DNA of 64,000 nt from assembly GCA_900541895.1 (NCBI GenBank), contig UWSI01000002.1:72738-136737 (forward strand). Reading direction: 5' to 3'. This document shows, piece after piece, positions 52,123 through 61,132 of the stretch (position 1 is its first letter; each line of letters begins with the position of its first letter). A program made the position numbers and the translations under genes. The notes beneath the pieces were generated by a model. The model was not told where the DNA came from, made no database searches, and saw nothing but the letters and a program-made list of their open reading frames with translations. The DNA comes from an uncultured Actinomyces sp. GTDB lineage: Bacteria; Actinomycetota; Actinomycetes; Actinomycetales; Actinomycetaceae.

Positions 52123-53721
52123 ATGACTGATTCGCCTGTTGACGATACCCCTGAACAAGTACAAATTCGCGCTGCCAAGCGTGCACGCCTCATGGAGGCA
52201 GGGATTCCCGCCTATCCTGTGAAGCTTCCTATCACCACGACCATCGCAAAGGTCCGTGAAAAGTACAGCCATCTGGAAGCCGGTGAAGAGACCGACGATA
52301 TCGTTGCTCTCTCTGGCCGTGTGATTTTGGCACGTAACGGTGGAAAGCTTTGCTTCGCAACCCTCATGGATGGTGCGGGCAACAAGATCCAAGTGATGCT
52401 CTCTGCCGCCTCGGTTGGTGCAGAGTCGCTGGCTCAGTACAAAAACGACGTTGACTTGGGTGACTTCCTTTATGTTCACGGTCGCGTGATTTCCTCCAAG
52501 CGCGGTGAGCTGTCGATCTTCGCCACCCCGGCTGAAGTGACTCCCGAGGCCCAAGCTGCTTACGACGCGGCCCCGACTGCGCTTCCCGCTCCTGACGCCT
52601 CGTGGGCGATTGCCTCAAAGGCCCTGCGTCCTTTGCCTAAGACATGGACGACCGCCGAGGGTGAAGAAGTTTCTCTTTCGGAAGACCAGCGAATCCGCCG
52701 CCGCGAGCTCGACCTGATCACCCGTCCTGCCGCGCGCAATATGATCCGTATTCGCGCTGCGGTGAACCGTTCCATTCGTGAGAATTTCTTCCGCCGCGAT
52801 TACATCGAGCTTGAGACTCCGATGCTCCAGGTCATTCACGGTGGCGCTTCGGCGCGTCCCTTTATCACGCACATGAACGCGCTGGATATGGACCTCTACC
52901 TGCGTATTGCTACCGAGATCTACCTCAAGCGCGCAGTTGTCGGTGGTGTGGATCGCGTCTTTGAGATGAACCGTAACTTCCGCAACGAAGGTATGGATTC
53001 CTCTCACAGCCCCGAATTCACCTCGCTGGAGGCCTACGAGGCCTATTCCGACTACAACGGAATGGCTGCTCTGACCCGGAACCTGATCCAGCAGGCTGCT
53101 CGCGATGCTTTTGATCTTCCCGAAGGCCAGGAAATTGTCACTCTTGCTGACGGCACCGAGTATGACCTTTCGGGCGATTGGGACCACATCGACCTGTATG
53201 GCTCGACCTCAGAGGCTTTGGGTGAAGAGATCACGGTGGATACGCCTCGTGAAAAGCTGCTCAAGTACGCCGATCAGATCGGTATTGAGGTTGATGATTA
53301 CGCAGTAAACGGCAAGATCGTTGAGGATATCTTCGAAGAGCTCGTTGCCTCGAAGCTGTGGGCACCGACCTTCGTCTATGACTTCCCCGAGGATACTTCT
53401 CCGCTGACCCGTTACCATCGTTCGCGTCCGGGACTGACTGAGAAGTGGGACCTGTATGTTCGTGGTTTTGAGACCGCAACGGCATACTCCGAGCTCGCTG
53501 ATCCCGTTGTCCAACGTCAGCGTTTTGAAGCGCAGGCTCTGGCCGCTGCCAATGGTGATCCCGAAGCCATGGTTCTGGATGAGGACTTCCTTATTGCCAT
53601 GGAACAGGGCTTCCCGCCCTGCGGAGGTATGGGCATGGGTATCGACCGCCTGCTGATGGTGCTGACTGGACAGGGAATCCGTGAAACGATCCCCTTCCCC
53701 TTGGTGAAGCGCCTGGGCTAA
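52123..53721 (+). CDS. lysS: lysine-tRNA ligase (class II)
   Basis: LysRS (532 residues) charges tRNA-Lys. The N-terminal OB-fold anticodon domain covers roughly residues 60-170. Class II motifs follow: motif 1 near FFRRDYIELETPMLQ, motif 2 FEMNRNFRNEGMDSSHSPEF and motif 3 GMGMGIDRLLM. An insert of about 20 residues between the two domains (around residue 175, PLPKTWTTAEGEE) makes it slightly long. The gene seems to have its own leaderless promoter and is closed by a strong terminator. Confidence 0.96.
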   Translation: MTDSPVDDTPEQVQIRAAKRARLMEAGIPAYPVKLPITTTIAKVREKYSHLEAGEETDDIVALSGRVILARNGGKLCFATLMDGAGNKIQVMLSAASVGAESLAQYKNDVDLGDFLYVHGRVISSKRGELSIFATPAEVTPEAQAAYDAAPTALPAPDASWAIASKALRPLPKTWTTAEGEEVSLSEDQRIRRRELDLITRPAARNMIRIRAAVNRSIRENFFRRDYIELETPMLQVIHGGASARPFITHMNALDMDLYLRIATEIYLKRAVVGGVDRVFEMNRNFRNEGMDSSHSPEFTSLEAYEAYSDYNGMAALTRNLIQQAARDAFDLPEGQEIVTLADGTEYDLSGDWDHIDLYGSTSEALGEEITVDTPREKLLKYADQIGIEVDDYAVNGKIVEDIFEELVASKLWAPTFVYDFPEDTSPLTRYHRSRPGLTEKWDLYVRGFETATAYSELADPVVQRQRFEAQALAAANGDPEAMVLDEDFLIAMEQGFPPCGGMGMGIDRLLMVLTGQGIRETIPFPLVKRLG

Positions 53722-53729
53722 GTACGTGA

Positions 53730-53771
53730 AGGCGGCCGGCTTTCGTCACTTGACGAGGCCGGCCGCCTTTG
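53730..53771 (+). terminator. Rho-independent terminator after lysS
   Basis: A perfect 11-base-pair stem AGGCGGCCGGC/GCCGGCCGCCT (53730-53740 with 53758-53768) is followed by TTTGTG. Confidence 0.88.
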
Positions 53772-53843
53772 TGTGTAAAGAGTGCACCTAAGTGCTGGTG
53801 GATACTGCCTGAAAGCGCAGTGTTCAAGCGTTACAGGTGCAGA

Positions 53844-54830
53844 CTAGGCGTGGGCGCGGTGGCGCACCAAATCCAGGAGTTCACGCGCAGCGCCATCATC
53901 CAAAACAAGATCGGTGATGACACCGGCGTGGAGTGCGCCCAGTAGTGGTAGTGCCTTCGATGCACCTGCCACCACGGCTAAGCGCCGGGGAATCTTCCTC
54001 AGCGTTGCCGGGCTTGGCCCGGATGCGCGTTTGTTCAAATCCATGTCCGTCGATCCATCTTCACGCAGAAGGACCGTGCAGACATCCCCAACAACGCCGT
54101 CTTCTTGTGCATGCGCAATTTCATCGGGATCCAAGAATCCTCCCGAATAGACGCGCGATGGAAGTCGAGCAGAAAGCGAGCCGATTCCAAAGAGCGCAAC
54201 ATTTGCCGAATCAATCGTCGCAAGCACCGAGGTTACCGAACGTTCACGCCACAGTGCTTCCTTCGTTTCTGCGAAGTCAAAGAAAGCGGGGACGGGGAAG
54301 TGAACCATTCGGGCACCCAAAGCAGTAGCTGCGCGAGAAATGATGGCATCCGCATAGGGGACACCAGATTCTGTCGCAGTTGCAGCGCCATTAAGTTGCA
54401 CCACTGTTGAACCCGGGAGATTCACTCGGGGGAGGCATCGGGTGACCTCAGAGGTCGTGTTTCCCCATGCAATTCCAAGTGTGTCTCCGGGCTTGAGCAT
54501 ATCCACAAGGCGTTCAGCGGCCACTCGTGCAACATTGTGCAGCCGATTCACTTCCGTGTGAATATCATGAACGGGAACGACTGATGTTCGAATTCCAAAT
54601 ATTTCGTTAATTTGGCCCGAGAGTGAACCGCGGTTTCCTGGAGTCGCAGCAACGGAGATGCGCACCAGACCGGAGTTTCGAGCGTAGGTCAGTAGGCGTG
54701 AAACAGACGAACGTGAAACACCGAGGTGGCGGGCGATGGTCTCCATCGTCTGCCCCTGCAGGTAATACATCGAGGCCGCTTCGTGGGCCTGTTCATCACG
54801 TATTGTCACATTTCCTAGTATGCCATCCAT
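53844..54830 (-). CDS. SorC/DeoR-type sugar-binding transcriptional regulator
   Basis: This 328-residue regulator has an N-terminal helix-turn-helix (YLQGQTMETIARHLGVSRSSVSRLL) and a SorC-type C-terminal effector domain related to sugar-phosphate isomerases (DTLGIAWGNTTSEV, VVQLNGAA). Such proteins respond to phosphorylated sugars or polyols. It is divergent from glpF-glpK, so it probably controls glycerol uptake with glycerol-3-phosphate or dihydroxyacetone phosphate as effector; that is inference. A GTG at 54836 is an alternative start; neither start has a clear ribosome site. Confidence 0.88.
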   Translation of the reverse strand: MDGILGNVTIRDEQAHEAASMYYLQGQTMETIARHLGVSRSSVSRLLTYARNSGLVRISVAATPGNRGSLSGQINEIFGIRTSVVPVHDIHTEVNRLHNVARVAAERLVDMLKPGDTLGIAWGNTTSEVTRCLPRVNLPGSTVVQLNGAATATESGVPYADAIISRAATALGARMVHFPVPAFFDFAETKEALWRERSVTSVLATIDSANVALFGIGSLSARLPSRVYSGGFLDPDEIAHAQEDGVVGDVCTVLLREDGSTDMDLNKRASGPSPATLRKIPRRLAVVAGASKALPLLGALHAGVITDLVLDDGAARELLDLVRHRAHA

Positions 54831-54912
54831 GAGCACGCACTCGTAGCTGTTTAGTCACCAATTTGCCTATAGGCGAAGCAGCTTCCACATGGTGTACTTG
54901 TCCACAGGTTGA

Positions 54913-54970
54913 CCCAAATGCATGAACATACGTTCTTCCATTTGGGGTGAAGGGTAACAAATGAGATACT
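54913..54970 (+). promoter_or_regulatory. glpF promoter with overlapping inverted repeat
   Basis: TTGGGG (54942-54947) and GATACT (54965-54970) are 17 bases apart. An inverted repeat CCCAAATG-N18-CATTTGGG (54913-54920 with 54939-54946) overlaps the -35 box, a good place for repressor binding. The SorC-type regulator next door is the natural candidate. Confidence 0.45.
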
Positions 54971-55023
54971 AAACGTGATCCACAGCGCATCTTCGAATGA
55001 GGGTGGTCTGGTGGTACTTGCAT

Positions 55024-55067
55024 GGCGGTGAAATCCCGCCAATGACCCCGTCGCGAAGACGCGACGG
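55024..55067 (+). promoter_or_regulatory. two stacked hairpins in the glpF 5' leader
   Basis: GGCGG-TGAAATC-CCGCC (55024-55040) and the perfect 8-base-pair hairpin CCGTCGCG-AAGA-CGCGACGG (55048-55067) lie in the roughly 107-base leader, ending 16 bases before the ATG. The GGTGAAATCCCGCC string recalls the GGTGAAA-TCC boxes of FMN and cobalamin riboswitches, but the rest of those folds is absent. Confidence 0.5.
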
Positions 55068-55083
55068 AGAAAGTTAGGGAAAT

Positions 55084-55890
55084 ATGCTCGCAACAATTCT
55101 CCCAGCCTTTGACACGTCAATTCCGGTGACAACGGCGCAGGTCTTCTGGTCTGAGTTCCTTGGGACTGCAGTACTTCTTCTCCTTGGTGGCGGCGTCGTT
55201 GCCACGAATCTGCTCCCCAAGTCCAAGGGCAAGGGTGGCGGTTGGCTCATGATCAACTTTGGATGGGGACTTGCAGTATTTGCAGGTGTTTATGTCGCTT
55301 TCCGTAGCGGTGGACACCTGAACCCCGCAGTCACCATTGCAAAGGTTGTCGCCTACCTCTTTGATCCCCACACGACTCTCAATGGCGTTTCGGTAGATAA
55401 GCCCGGAGCTGTTCTTGTCACCGGCTCGAACGTTGCCGTCTACATCATTGCCCAGTTCCTCGGCGCGTTTGTCGGTGCTGTCCTGTGCTGGCTGACCTTC
55501 AAGAAGCACTTCGATGAGGATTGCGATCCTGCGCTGAAGCTCGGTGTCTTCTCTACCGGCCCCGAGATTCGCTCCTACGCTTGGAACTGCGTGACTGAGG
55601 CCATCGGCACCGCTGTCCTTATCCTCTGGGTCTTTGTCTCCGGCTACACCGAAACTGCGATTGGCCCGCTTGGCGTTGCCCTCATCATCGTCGTCATCGG
55701 CAACTCCCTAGGTGGCCCCACCGGATACGCGATCAACCCCGCGCGTGACCTCGGCCCTCGTATTGCTCACGCGATTTTGCCGATCAAGGGTAAGGGCGGC
55801 TCTGACTGGGCATACTCGTGGGTTCCCGTTGTCGCCCCCATCGTCGGTGCTGTGTTGGGAACTGTCCTCTACTTCCTCGTCCTTGTCTGA
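55084..55890 (+). CDS. glpF: glycerol facilitator (aquaglyceroporin)
   Basis: GlpF (268 residues) is a six-helix channel that lets glycerol cross the membrane. The two pore motifs are present as GGHLNPAVTIA and GYAINPARDLGPR; the aspartate after the second NPAR marks the glycerol-conducting branch rather than water-only aquaporins. GTTAGGGAAAT precedes the ATG, a weak ribosome site. It is followed 40 bases later by glpK, which traps the glycerol by phosphorylation. Confidence 0.95.
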   Translation: MLATILPAFDTSIPVTTAQVFWSEFLGTAVLLLLGGGVVATNLLPKSKGKGGGWLMINFGWGLAVFAGVYVAFRSGGHLNPAVTIAKVVAYLFDPHTTLNGVSVDKPGAVLVTGSNVAVYIIAQFLGAFVGAVLCWLTFKKHFDEDCDPALKLGVFSTGPEIRSYAWNCVTEAIGTAVLILWVFVSGYTETAIGPLGVALIIVVIGNSLGGPTGYAINPARDLGPRIAHAILPIKGKGGSDWAYSWVPVVAPIVGAVLGTVLYFLVLV

Positions 55891-55930
55891 GTAAACACAA
55901 CGACGTGACACTACTTTCGAAAGGAAACTC

Positions 55931-57451
55931 ATGACTACTAAAGAATTCGTCATGGCAATCGACCAGGGTACGACTTCAACCCGAGCAATCATCTTCAATC
56001 ACTCCGGTGAGATTGTCTCCGTTGGGCAGAAGGAATTCACCCAGATCTTCCCGAACCCCGGTTGGGTTGAGCACAACCCGATCGAGATCTGGGATACCAC
56101 GCGTCAGGTCGTCGCTGATGCGCTGCAGAAGGCGGAAATTAACCGTCACCAACTGGCGGCCGTCGGCATCACCAACCAGCGTGAAACCACCGTGGTGTGG
56201 GATAAGAACACCGGCGAGCCCGTCTACAACGCGATTGTCTGGCAGGACATGCGTACCTCCGACATCGTCAAGGAACTCGAAGGCGACGAGGGCCCCGACC
56301 GCTTCCGCCAGATTTGTGGCCTTGGGTTGTCTCCCTACTTCTCCGGTTCGAAGATTAAGTGGATCCTCGACAACGTAGAGGGTGCGCGCGAGCGCGCCGA
56401 GGCCGGCGATCTCTACTTCGGCAACACCGACTCTTGGGTTTTGTGGAACTTGACGGGCGGCGTGAACGGCGGTGTTCACTACACTGACGTCACCAACGCC
56501 TCGCGTACCATGCTCATGGATATCCGCACCCTTCAGTGGCGCGAAGATGTCTGCGAGATTTTCGGCATTCCCATGTCGATGCTGCCTGAGATCAAGTCCT
56601 CCTCGGAGATCTACGGCTACGGCCGTAAGAACGGTCTGCTCATCGATACGCCGATTTCGGGCATCCTTGGTGACCAGCAGGCTGCAACCTTTGGCCAGGC
56701 TTGCTTCGAAAAGGGCATGGCGAAGAACACCTACGGCACCGGATGCTTCATGCTGATGAACACTGGCACTGAGCCCGTGTTCTCCAACAACGGTTTGCTT
56801 ACGACGGTTGCCTACAAGATCGGTGATCAGGCTCCCGTTTATGCCTTGGAAGGATCCATCGCTGTTGCCGGCTCGCTGGTTCAGTGGCTGCGCGACAACC
56901 TGGGCATGATCGTGAAGTCCTCCGATATCGGTGAACTGGCACGTTCGGTCGAAGACAATGGTGGCGTCTACTTTGTCCCCGCGTTCTCCGGTCTTTTTGC
57001 ACCGTACTGGCGTTCTGATGCGCGTGGCGCAATCGTCGGCTTGACTCGTTACGTCAACAAGGGTCACATTGCTCGCGCGGTTGAGGAATCCACCGCTTTC
57101 CAGAGCGCAGAGGTCCTGGATGCCATGAATGCCGACTCGGGTGTTCCTCTCAAGGAGCTCAAGGTCGACGGCGGCATGACGCACGACGATCTGGTCATGC
57201 AGTTCCAGGCTGACCTGTGCGGTGTCGATGTTGTTAGACCGAAGGTCATTGAGACCACCGCGCTGGGTGCTGCTTACGCTGCGGGTATCGCTGTTGGCTT
57301 CTGGTCGGGCACCGACGATGTCGTTGCCAACTGGCAGGAAGGCAAGCGCTGGAGTCCTTCAATGGCTCCTGCAGAACGCGATCGTACCTACCGCCTGTGG
57401 AAGAAGGCCGTCACCCGTACTCTTGACTGGGTTGACGAGGACGTGAAGTAG
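55931..57451 (+). CDS. glpK: glycerol kinase
   Basis: GlpK (506 residues) phosphorylates glycerol to glycerol-3-phosphate. It has the FGGY-kinase start FVMAIDQGTTSTRAI, GITNQRETTVVWD, the substrate loop IVWQDMRT and the C-terminal VDGGMTHDDLVMQFQAD. Length is standard. AAAGGAAA gives a good ribosome site. No glpD or glpA gene lies nearby, so the next enzyme must be encoded elsewhere. Confidence 0.97.
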   Translation: MTTKEFVMAIDQGTTSTRAIIFNHSGEIVSVGQKEFTQIFPNPGWVEHNPIEIWDTTRQVVADALQKAEINRHQLAAVGITNQRETTVVWDKNTGEPVYNAIVWQDMRTSDIVKELEGDEGPDRFRQICGLGLSPYFSGSKIKWILDNVEGARERAEAGDLYFGNTDSWVLWNLTGGVNGGVHYTDVTNASRTMLMDIRTLQWREDVCEIFGIPMSMLPEIKSSSEIYGYGRKNGLLIDTPISGILGDQQAATFGQACFEKGMAKNTYGTGCFMLMNTGTEPVFSNNGLLTTVAYKIGDQAPVYALEGSIAVAGSLVQWLRDNLGMIVKSSDIGELARSVEDNGGVYFVPAFSGLFAPYWRSDARGAIVGLTRYVNKGHIARAVEESTAFQSAEVLDAMNADSGVPLKELKVDGGMTHDDLVMQFQADLCGVDVVRPKVIETTALGAAYAAGIAVGFWSGTDDVVANWQEGKRWSPSMAPAERDRTYRLWKKAVTRTLDWVDEDVK

Positions 57452-57474
57452 TCTCAAGGTATTGAGAACAAAGA

Positions 57475-57502
57475 GGCCGGGGCCGCATCTGCGGTCCCGG
57501 CC
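57475..57502 (+). terminator. GC-rich hairpin after glpK
   Basis: A 13-base-pair stem with one G-U pair (57475-57487 with 57490-57502) has almost no loop and no T run after it. It may end the glpFK transcript only weakly or act as a 3' stabiliser. Confidence 0.55.
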
Positions 57503-57583
57503 ACTTGCGTCTCAGGCGCCTCGCGATGAGGATTTCTCCTTAATTCACGCCTGCGTCGATGCCCAGAAGTATAGGATTGGACT

Positions 57584-58156
57584 ATGAATCCCCCTGACGC
57601 AGAAGCGACATATCTCCTGATCGATGGCGAAAACATCGATGCCACACTTGGGCTTTCCGTTCTGGATCGCCGCCCAACTCCCGATGAACGTCCCCGCTGG
57701 GATCGAATTCGTGAAGCGACCGAGCAGCTCTGGCATCAGCAAGTGCGCGGCCTTTTCTACCTCAATGGAACCTCGGGTTACCTTCCGATGGGCTTTATTC
57801 AAGCGCTCCATGCAATGGGTTACCGCGCTCTTCCTCTAGCTGGTCCAGACGACATGAAGGTCGTTGATGTCGGTATTCAACGCACCCTCGAAGCCATTGC
57901 AGAGCAGGGCTCGGGCTCAGTCATTTTGGCTTCTCACGACGCTGATTTCCTGCCGCAAATTCAGGATCTGCTTGAAAACGGACACCGCGTCGGGATTATG
58001 TGTTTCAAGGAATTCCTCTCCAGCCAGTTCCACGAACTGGAAGATCTGGGCCTTGAAATCATTGACCTTGAATACGACGCGCACGCATTCCAAGTACAGC
58101 TTCCACGTATTCACATCATCGATATCGACGACTTCGACCCCTTCGACTATCTCTGA
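57584..58156 (+). CDS. NYN/PIN-like domain protein
   Basis: This 190-residue protein has an NYN domain, a PIN-like nuclease fold that cuts RNA in several families. Candidate metal-binding acids are in LIDGENID near the N-terminus, DDMKVVDVGI and ASHDADFLP. The acidic C-terminus ends IDIDDFDPFDYL. TAGGAT lies six bases before the ATG and there is no ribosome site, so the transcript may be leaderless. It stands alone; its target is unknown. Confidence 0.85.
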   Translation: MNPPDAEATYLLIDGENIDATLGLSVLDRRPTPDERPRWDRIREATEQLWHQQVRGLFYLNGTSGYLPMGFIQALHAMGYRALPLAGPDDMKVVDVGIQRTLEAIAEQGSGSVILASHDADFLPQIQDLLENGHRVGIMCFKEFLSSQFHELEDLGLEIIDLEYDAHAFQVQLPRIHIIDIDDFDPFDYL

Positions 58157-58161
58157 CATAC

Positions 58162-58196
58162 AAAAATGTGGGCCCTGGATCAGGGCCCACATTTTT
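58162..58196. terminator. bidirectional terminator between NYN gene and pspA
   Basis: A perfect 11-base-pair stem ATGTGGGCCCT/AGGGCCCACAT (58166-58176 with 58182-58192) has an A run before and a T run after, so it works on both strands for these convergent genes. Confidence 0.93.
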
Positions 58197-58206
58197 ATGC
58201 TGTCAA

Positions 58207-58923
58207 TCAGTGCTGCTGCTTGAGTGCCGCAAGACGAGCTTCGATTTCAGCCTGAGAAGAATCGGTCTCCAGCTCTGCGAACTGTGAATCCAGCGAGGAG
58301 GTCGCAATCTCAGCCTTGCCCTGGGCCATTGCCTCGGCTCGACGAACCTTGTCCTCGAAGCGCGAGAGCTCGGAGGTGGGGTCAAGGACATTGATCGAGG
58401 CAACTGCATCCGAAACCTGTGCCTGCGCCTCGGCGGCCTTCTGGCGTGCCACCAGCTGATCACGCTTGGTCTTGAGCTCGCTGAGCTTATCCTTCATCTG
58501 GACCAGCCCGTTCTTGAGCTTGTCGACGACCTCGCGCTGAGAAGCGATCAGCGGCTCAGCGGTCTTTGCTTCGCCCTCGAACTGGATCTGCTTGCCGATG
58601 GCGACGCGAGCCAGGTCGTCCCACTTCTGTGCCCCGGCCTGGTCGCCGGCTGCGCGCATTTCCTCTGCCTTTGCCGAGGCTGCGGCTGCCTTGCGTCCCC
58701 AATCCGCAGCCACTGCGACGTCCTCATCGTGGTCCTTCTCGGCCAAGCGGAGGTTGCCAACGGTCTGTGCAACTGCGGTCTCAGCTTCTGCGATCGAGTT
58801 CGTGTAGTCACGAATCAACTGATCAAGCATCTTCTGAGGGTCCTCGGCGCGGTCGAGGAGTGCATTGATGTTTGCCTTTGCGAGCTGAGAAATACGTCCA
58901 AGAATGGTTTGCTTTTCCGCCAT
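58207..58923 (-). CDS. pspA: PspA/IM30 (Vipp1) family membrane-stress protein
   Basis: This 238-residue protein is a long, largely coiled-coil helical protein of the PspA/IM30 family, which coats and stabilises the inner face of stressed membranes. The start MAEKQTILGRISQLAKANIN and LDRAEDPQKMLDQLIRDYTN are diagnostic. AAAGGAGGAAACA gives a strong ribosome site. The TPM-domain gene ends 51 bases upstream on the same strand; this pair is common in actinobacteria and suggests a shared envelope-stress role. Confidence 0.95.
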   Translation of the reverse strand: MAEKQTILGRISQLAKANINALLDRAEDPQKMLDQLIRDYTNSIAEAETAVAQTVGNLRLAEKDHDEDVAVAADWGRKAAAASAKAEEMRAAGDQAGAQKWDDLARVAIGKQIQFEGEAKTAEPLIASQREVVDKLKNGLVQMKDKLSELKTKRDQLVARQKAAEAQAQVSDAVASINVLDPTSELSRFEDKVRRAEAMAQGKAEIATSSLDSQFAELETDSSQAEIEARLAALKQQH

Positions 58924-58974
58924 TGTTTCCTCCTTTGGGAAGCGGGAAAAATTATGGTTGAACTATATCCTATT

Positions 58975-61044
58975 TCAGAAAGATCCGGTGTGACCTGATC
59001 CGTTGGAACCGCCGAAGCCGCCTCCGCCGAAGCCGCCACTAAAGCCTCCGCCGAAGTTGCCTCCGCTGGAACCGCCCCAACTGGAACCGCCCCCGCCCCA
59101 ATCATGTCGACGTGAACTTCCTCCATTGAGCATTCCATTGAGAACGGACCATACAAGCATGCTGCCCATTCCGATCCCGTTGACGATTGAATCACCCGTT
59201 GTGGAACGTTGCGGAGCATTCAGGGGAGCATTGATTGCTGCCTGCGCGTAGGTGATTGCGTTTCGCGCTTGGCCGGCAGCACTCTCGTCATTGCCTTGGT
59301 CGTGATAGGAATGCGCACTCTGAAGTGAGGACTGTGCAAAGGAAAGATTTGAGCGTGCGTCGAAACCAACCAGCGTGCCGTGGCTTGTCACGTGTTGACT
59401 TGCGCGTGCGACAACGGAATCAGCCTGAGCTAAAAGTGCGTCAATTCCTGACTCAGCACGTTGGCTGCGCTCTTCTGCGCTACGTAAGGGAGTCAAGGCC
59501 TCGTCAAGGGCGGCTTCCGCAATGCGCAGTGATTCAAGCGCGACTAAAGGATCGCCCTTCCCGTTCTGCGCGGCGTTACCGGCGTTAATTGCTTCTTGAG
59601 CGGAGGCAACCAGCTGCTGGAATGCGGTCGGATCCGCATGAAGGCGAGTGACATCGGAAATATCCGAGGTGATTGAGCCGATTGCAGCGGTCAAAAGTTC
59701 AGAAGAACGCGAAAGTTGATCGGGGGCTTGAGTGATGGCTTCCAGCTGATGGCGTGCCAGTGCCAGAGCCCGACGTGCAACTTCGAGGATCTGGAGCGCG
59801 TTCTGGCCGTTGCTTTCGTTTGCTAGAGCATCATTAGCGCTGCTTTCGGCCTGATCCAAGAGCGCGCGGGCCTGGTCGGGACGTCCCTTGAGGGAGGCGA
59901 CGGCCTCGGGAGAATAGGCGAGCTGAAGAGTCTGAAGGTCCATCTCCGCCTGAGTCACTTGGCTGCGAGTCTGCGCAATCATCTCGAGCAACTCACGGGC
60001 CTGCTGGCCGACATTTGCAACCTGGTTACGGCGCTGAGTGAAAGCATTTTTCTCTGCAACCAATTGGTTCATTGCAACGTTGAGTTTCCCGACAAACTCT
60101 TGGAATTCGTAGGGAGAGCGCGGGTGGCTTCCATCCTCGTTCTCACGCTGCATGGTGAAACCCTTATTAACCAGTGTTCGCGCCGTTTCAAGCGCCGCAG
60201 AGTAGGACTTGACAGACTCGGGGCCGAATTGAGCCTGGGCGAATTGGATTTCGTCGTCACTTGAACGAACGATGTCATCTGCGTCCAGCAGGAGGTGTGC
60301 GAGATCCAAGGTCTGCTGAACATGCTCCTGAGCCTGATTACGCACGACATTTTTGTGTGTCTTGCGTTGAGAGCGCATAACAATAAACAGAAATACGAGG
60401 ATGATCACGGGAAGCAGAAGGAAGGGAGCCATTGCGCCGATGGCGATGGCCAGTGAGCTCGAGTTGCGCTTGGAGCTGTGAGAAGTCGTCGCGGTGGACT
60501 TGCTTGCCGCCGGCGAGGCCGTGGTGGGTTTAGTTGTTAGTCCCGCTTCCAGTTCGGTAACGAAAAGGTCGAGGCCAGTAGCTAAAGTTGATTCGTCCAG
60601 AGGATTTGCCTTGCTCAGTACGCCCTTTAATCCCGAGAAAGCGGTCACAACCGCCGCGTCGCTGATCCCTTTTTCGTGTGAATTGCCGCAGGTGGCCGTC
60701 TGGCGTTCTTGCGTTGCGATTACTAGGACCAGTGAAGAACTGGATAGGCCTGATTGGGTACCGACTGTATTGCACCATGCCAGAGGGGCTGTTCCTGAAA
60801 AATTCGGAACCACAACGATGTAGGTATCCAGACCTTTTCTTTGAAGGTCATGCAGTTCGGTATTAATGGATTGGACTGAGTTTTCAGACAGGAACGAGGC
60901 TGTATCCGTCAAGTTTGTTGTTACGGTCACCGGTGAATCGGCGCGCGCAGTTCCGGCCGGTAGACACGTCGTGACAAACACCGTAGCAAGCGCGGCGAGA
61001 AAAGCCATACAACGAGAGCGGAAAGCATGGTAAAACATAGCCAC
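58975..61044 (-). CDS. TPM-domain membrane protein with Gly-rich C-terminus
   Basis: This 689-residue protein has a signal peptide (cleavage near ARA-DS, residue 35), then a TPM domain (about 38-170; TDTASFLSENSVQSIN and TYIVVVPNFSGT). One membrane helix at about 195-218 follows, then a long cytoplasmic coiled-coil region and a final 50 residues of Gly/Ser/Phe repeats. TPM proteins occur near PspA or LemA genes and are thought to act in membrane quality control; biochemistry is poorly known. No clear ribosome site precedes the ATG. Confidence 0.85.
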   Translation of the reverse strand: MAMFYHAFRSRCMAFLAALATVFVTTCLPAGTARADSPVTVTTNLTDTASFLSENSVQSINTELHDLQRKGLDTYIVVVPNFSGTAPLAWCNTVGTQSGLSSSSLVLVIATQERQTATCGNSHEKGISDAAVVTAFSGLKGVLSKANPLDESTLATGLDLFVTELEAGLTTKPTTASPAASKSTATTSHSSKRNSSSLAIAIGAMAPFLLLPVIILVFLFIVMRSQRKTHKNVVRNQAQEHVQQTLDLAHLLLDADDIVRSSDDEIQFAQAQFGPESVKSYSAALETARTLVNKGFTMQRENEDGSHPRSPYEFQEFVGKLNVAMNQLVAEKNAFTQRRNQVANVGQQARELLEMIAQTRSQVTQAEMDLQTLQLAYSPEAVASLKGRPDQARALLDQAESSANDALANESNGQNALQILEVARRALALARHQLEAITQAPDQLSRSSELLTAAIGSITSDISDVTRLHADPTAFQQLVASAQEAINAGNAAQNGKGDPLVALESLRIAEAALDEALTPLRSAEERSQRAESGIDALLAQADSVVARASQHVTSHGTLVGFDARSNLSFAQSSLQSAHSYHDQGNDESAAGQARNAITYAQAAINAPLNAPQRSTTGDSIVNGIGMGSMLVWSVLNGMLNGGSSRRHDWGGGGSSWGGSSGGNFGGGFSGGFGGGGFGGSNGSGHTGSF

Positions 61045-61132
61045 TAGTTTACGGCTAAGAAGCGTTTGATTGACGCGCCATCTATGATGGAGGGTACGTC
61101 CTTAGCCGATGACACAGGAAGGAGTGCACAGG

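Noticed and set aside
55976..57184. Minus-strand open frame opposite glpK
   Set aside because: Glycerol kinase on the plus strand is certain and the mirror frame has no motif.
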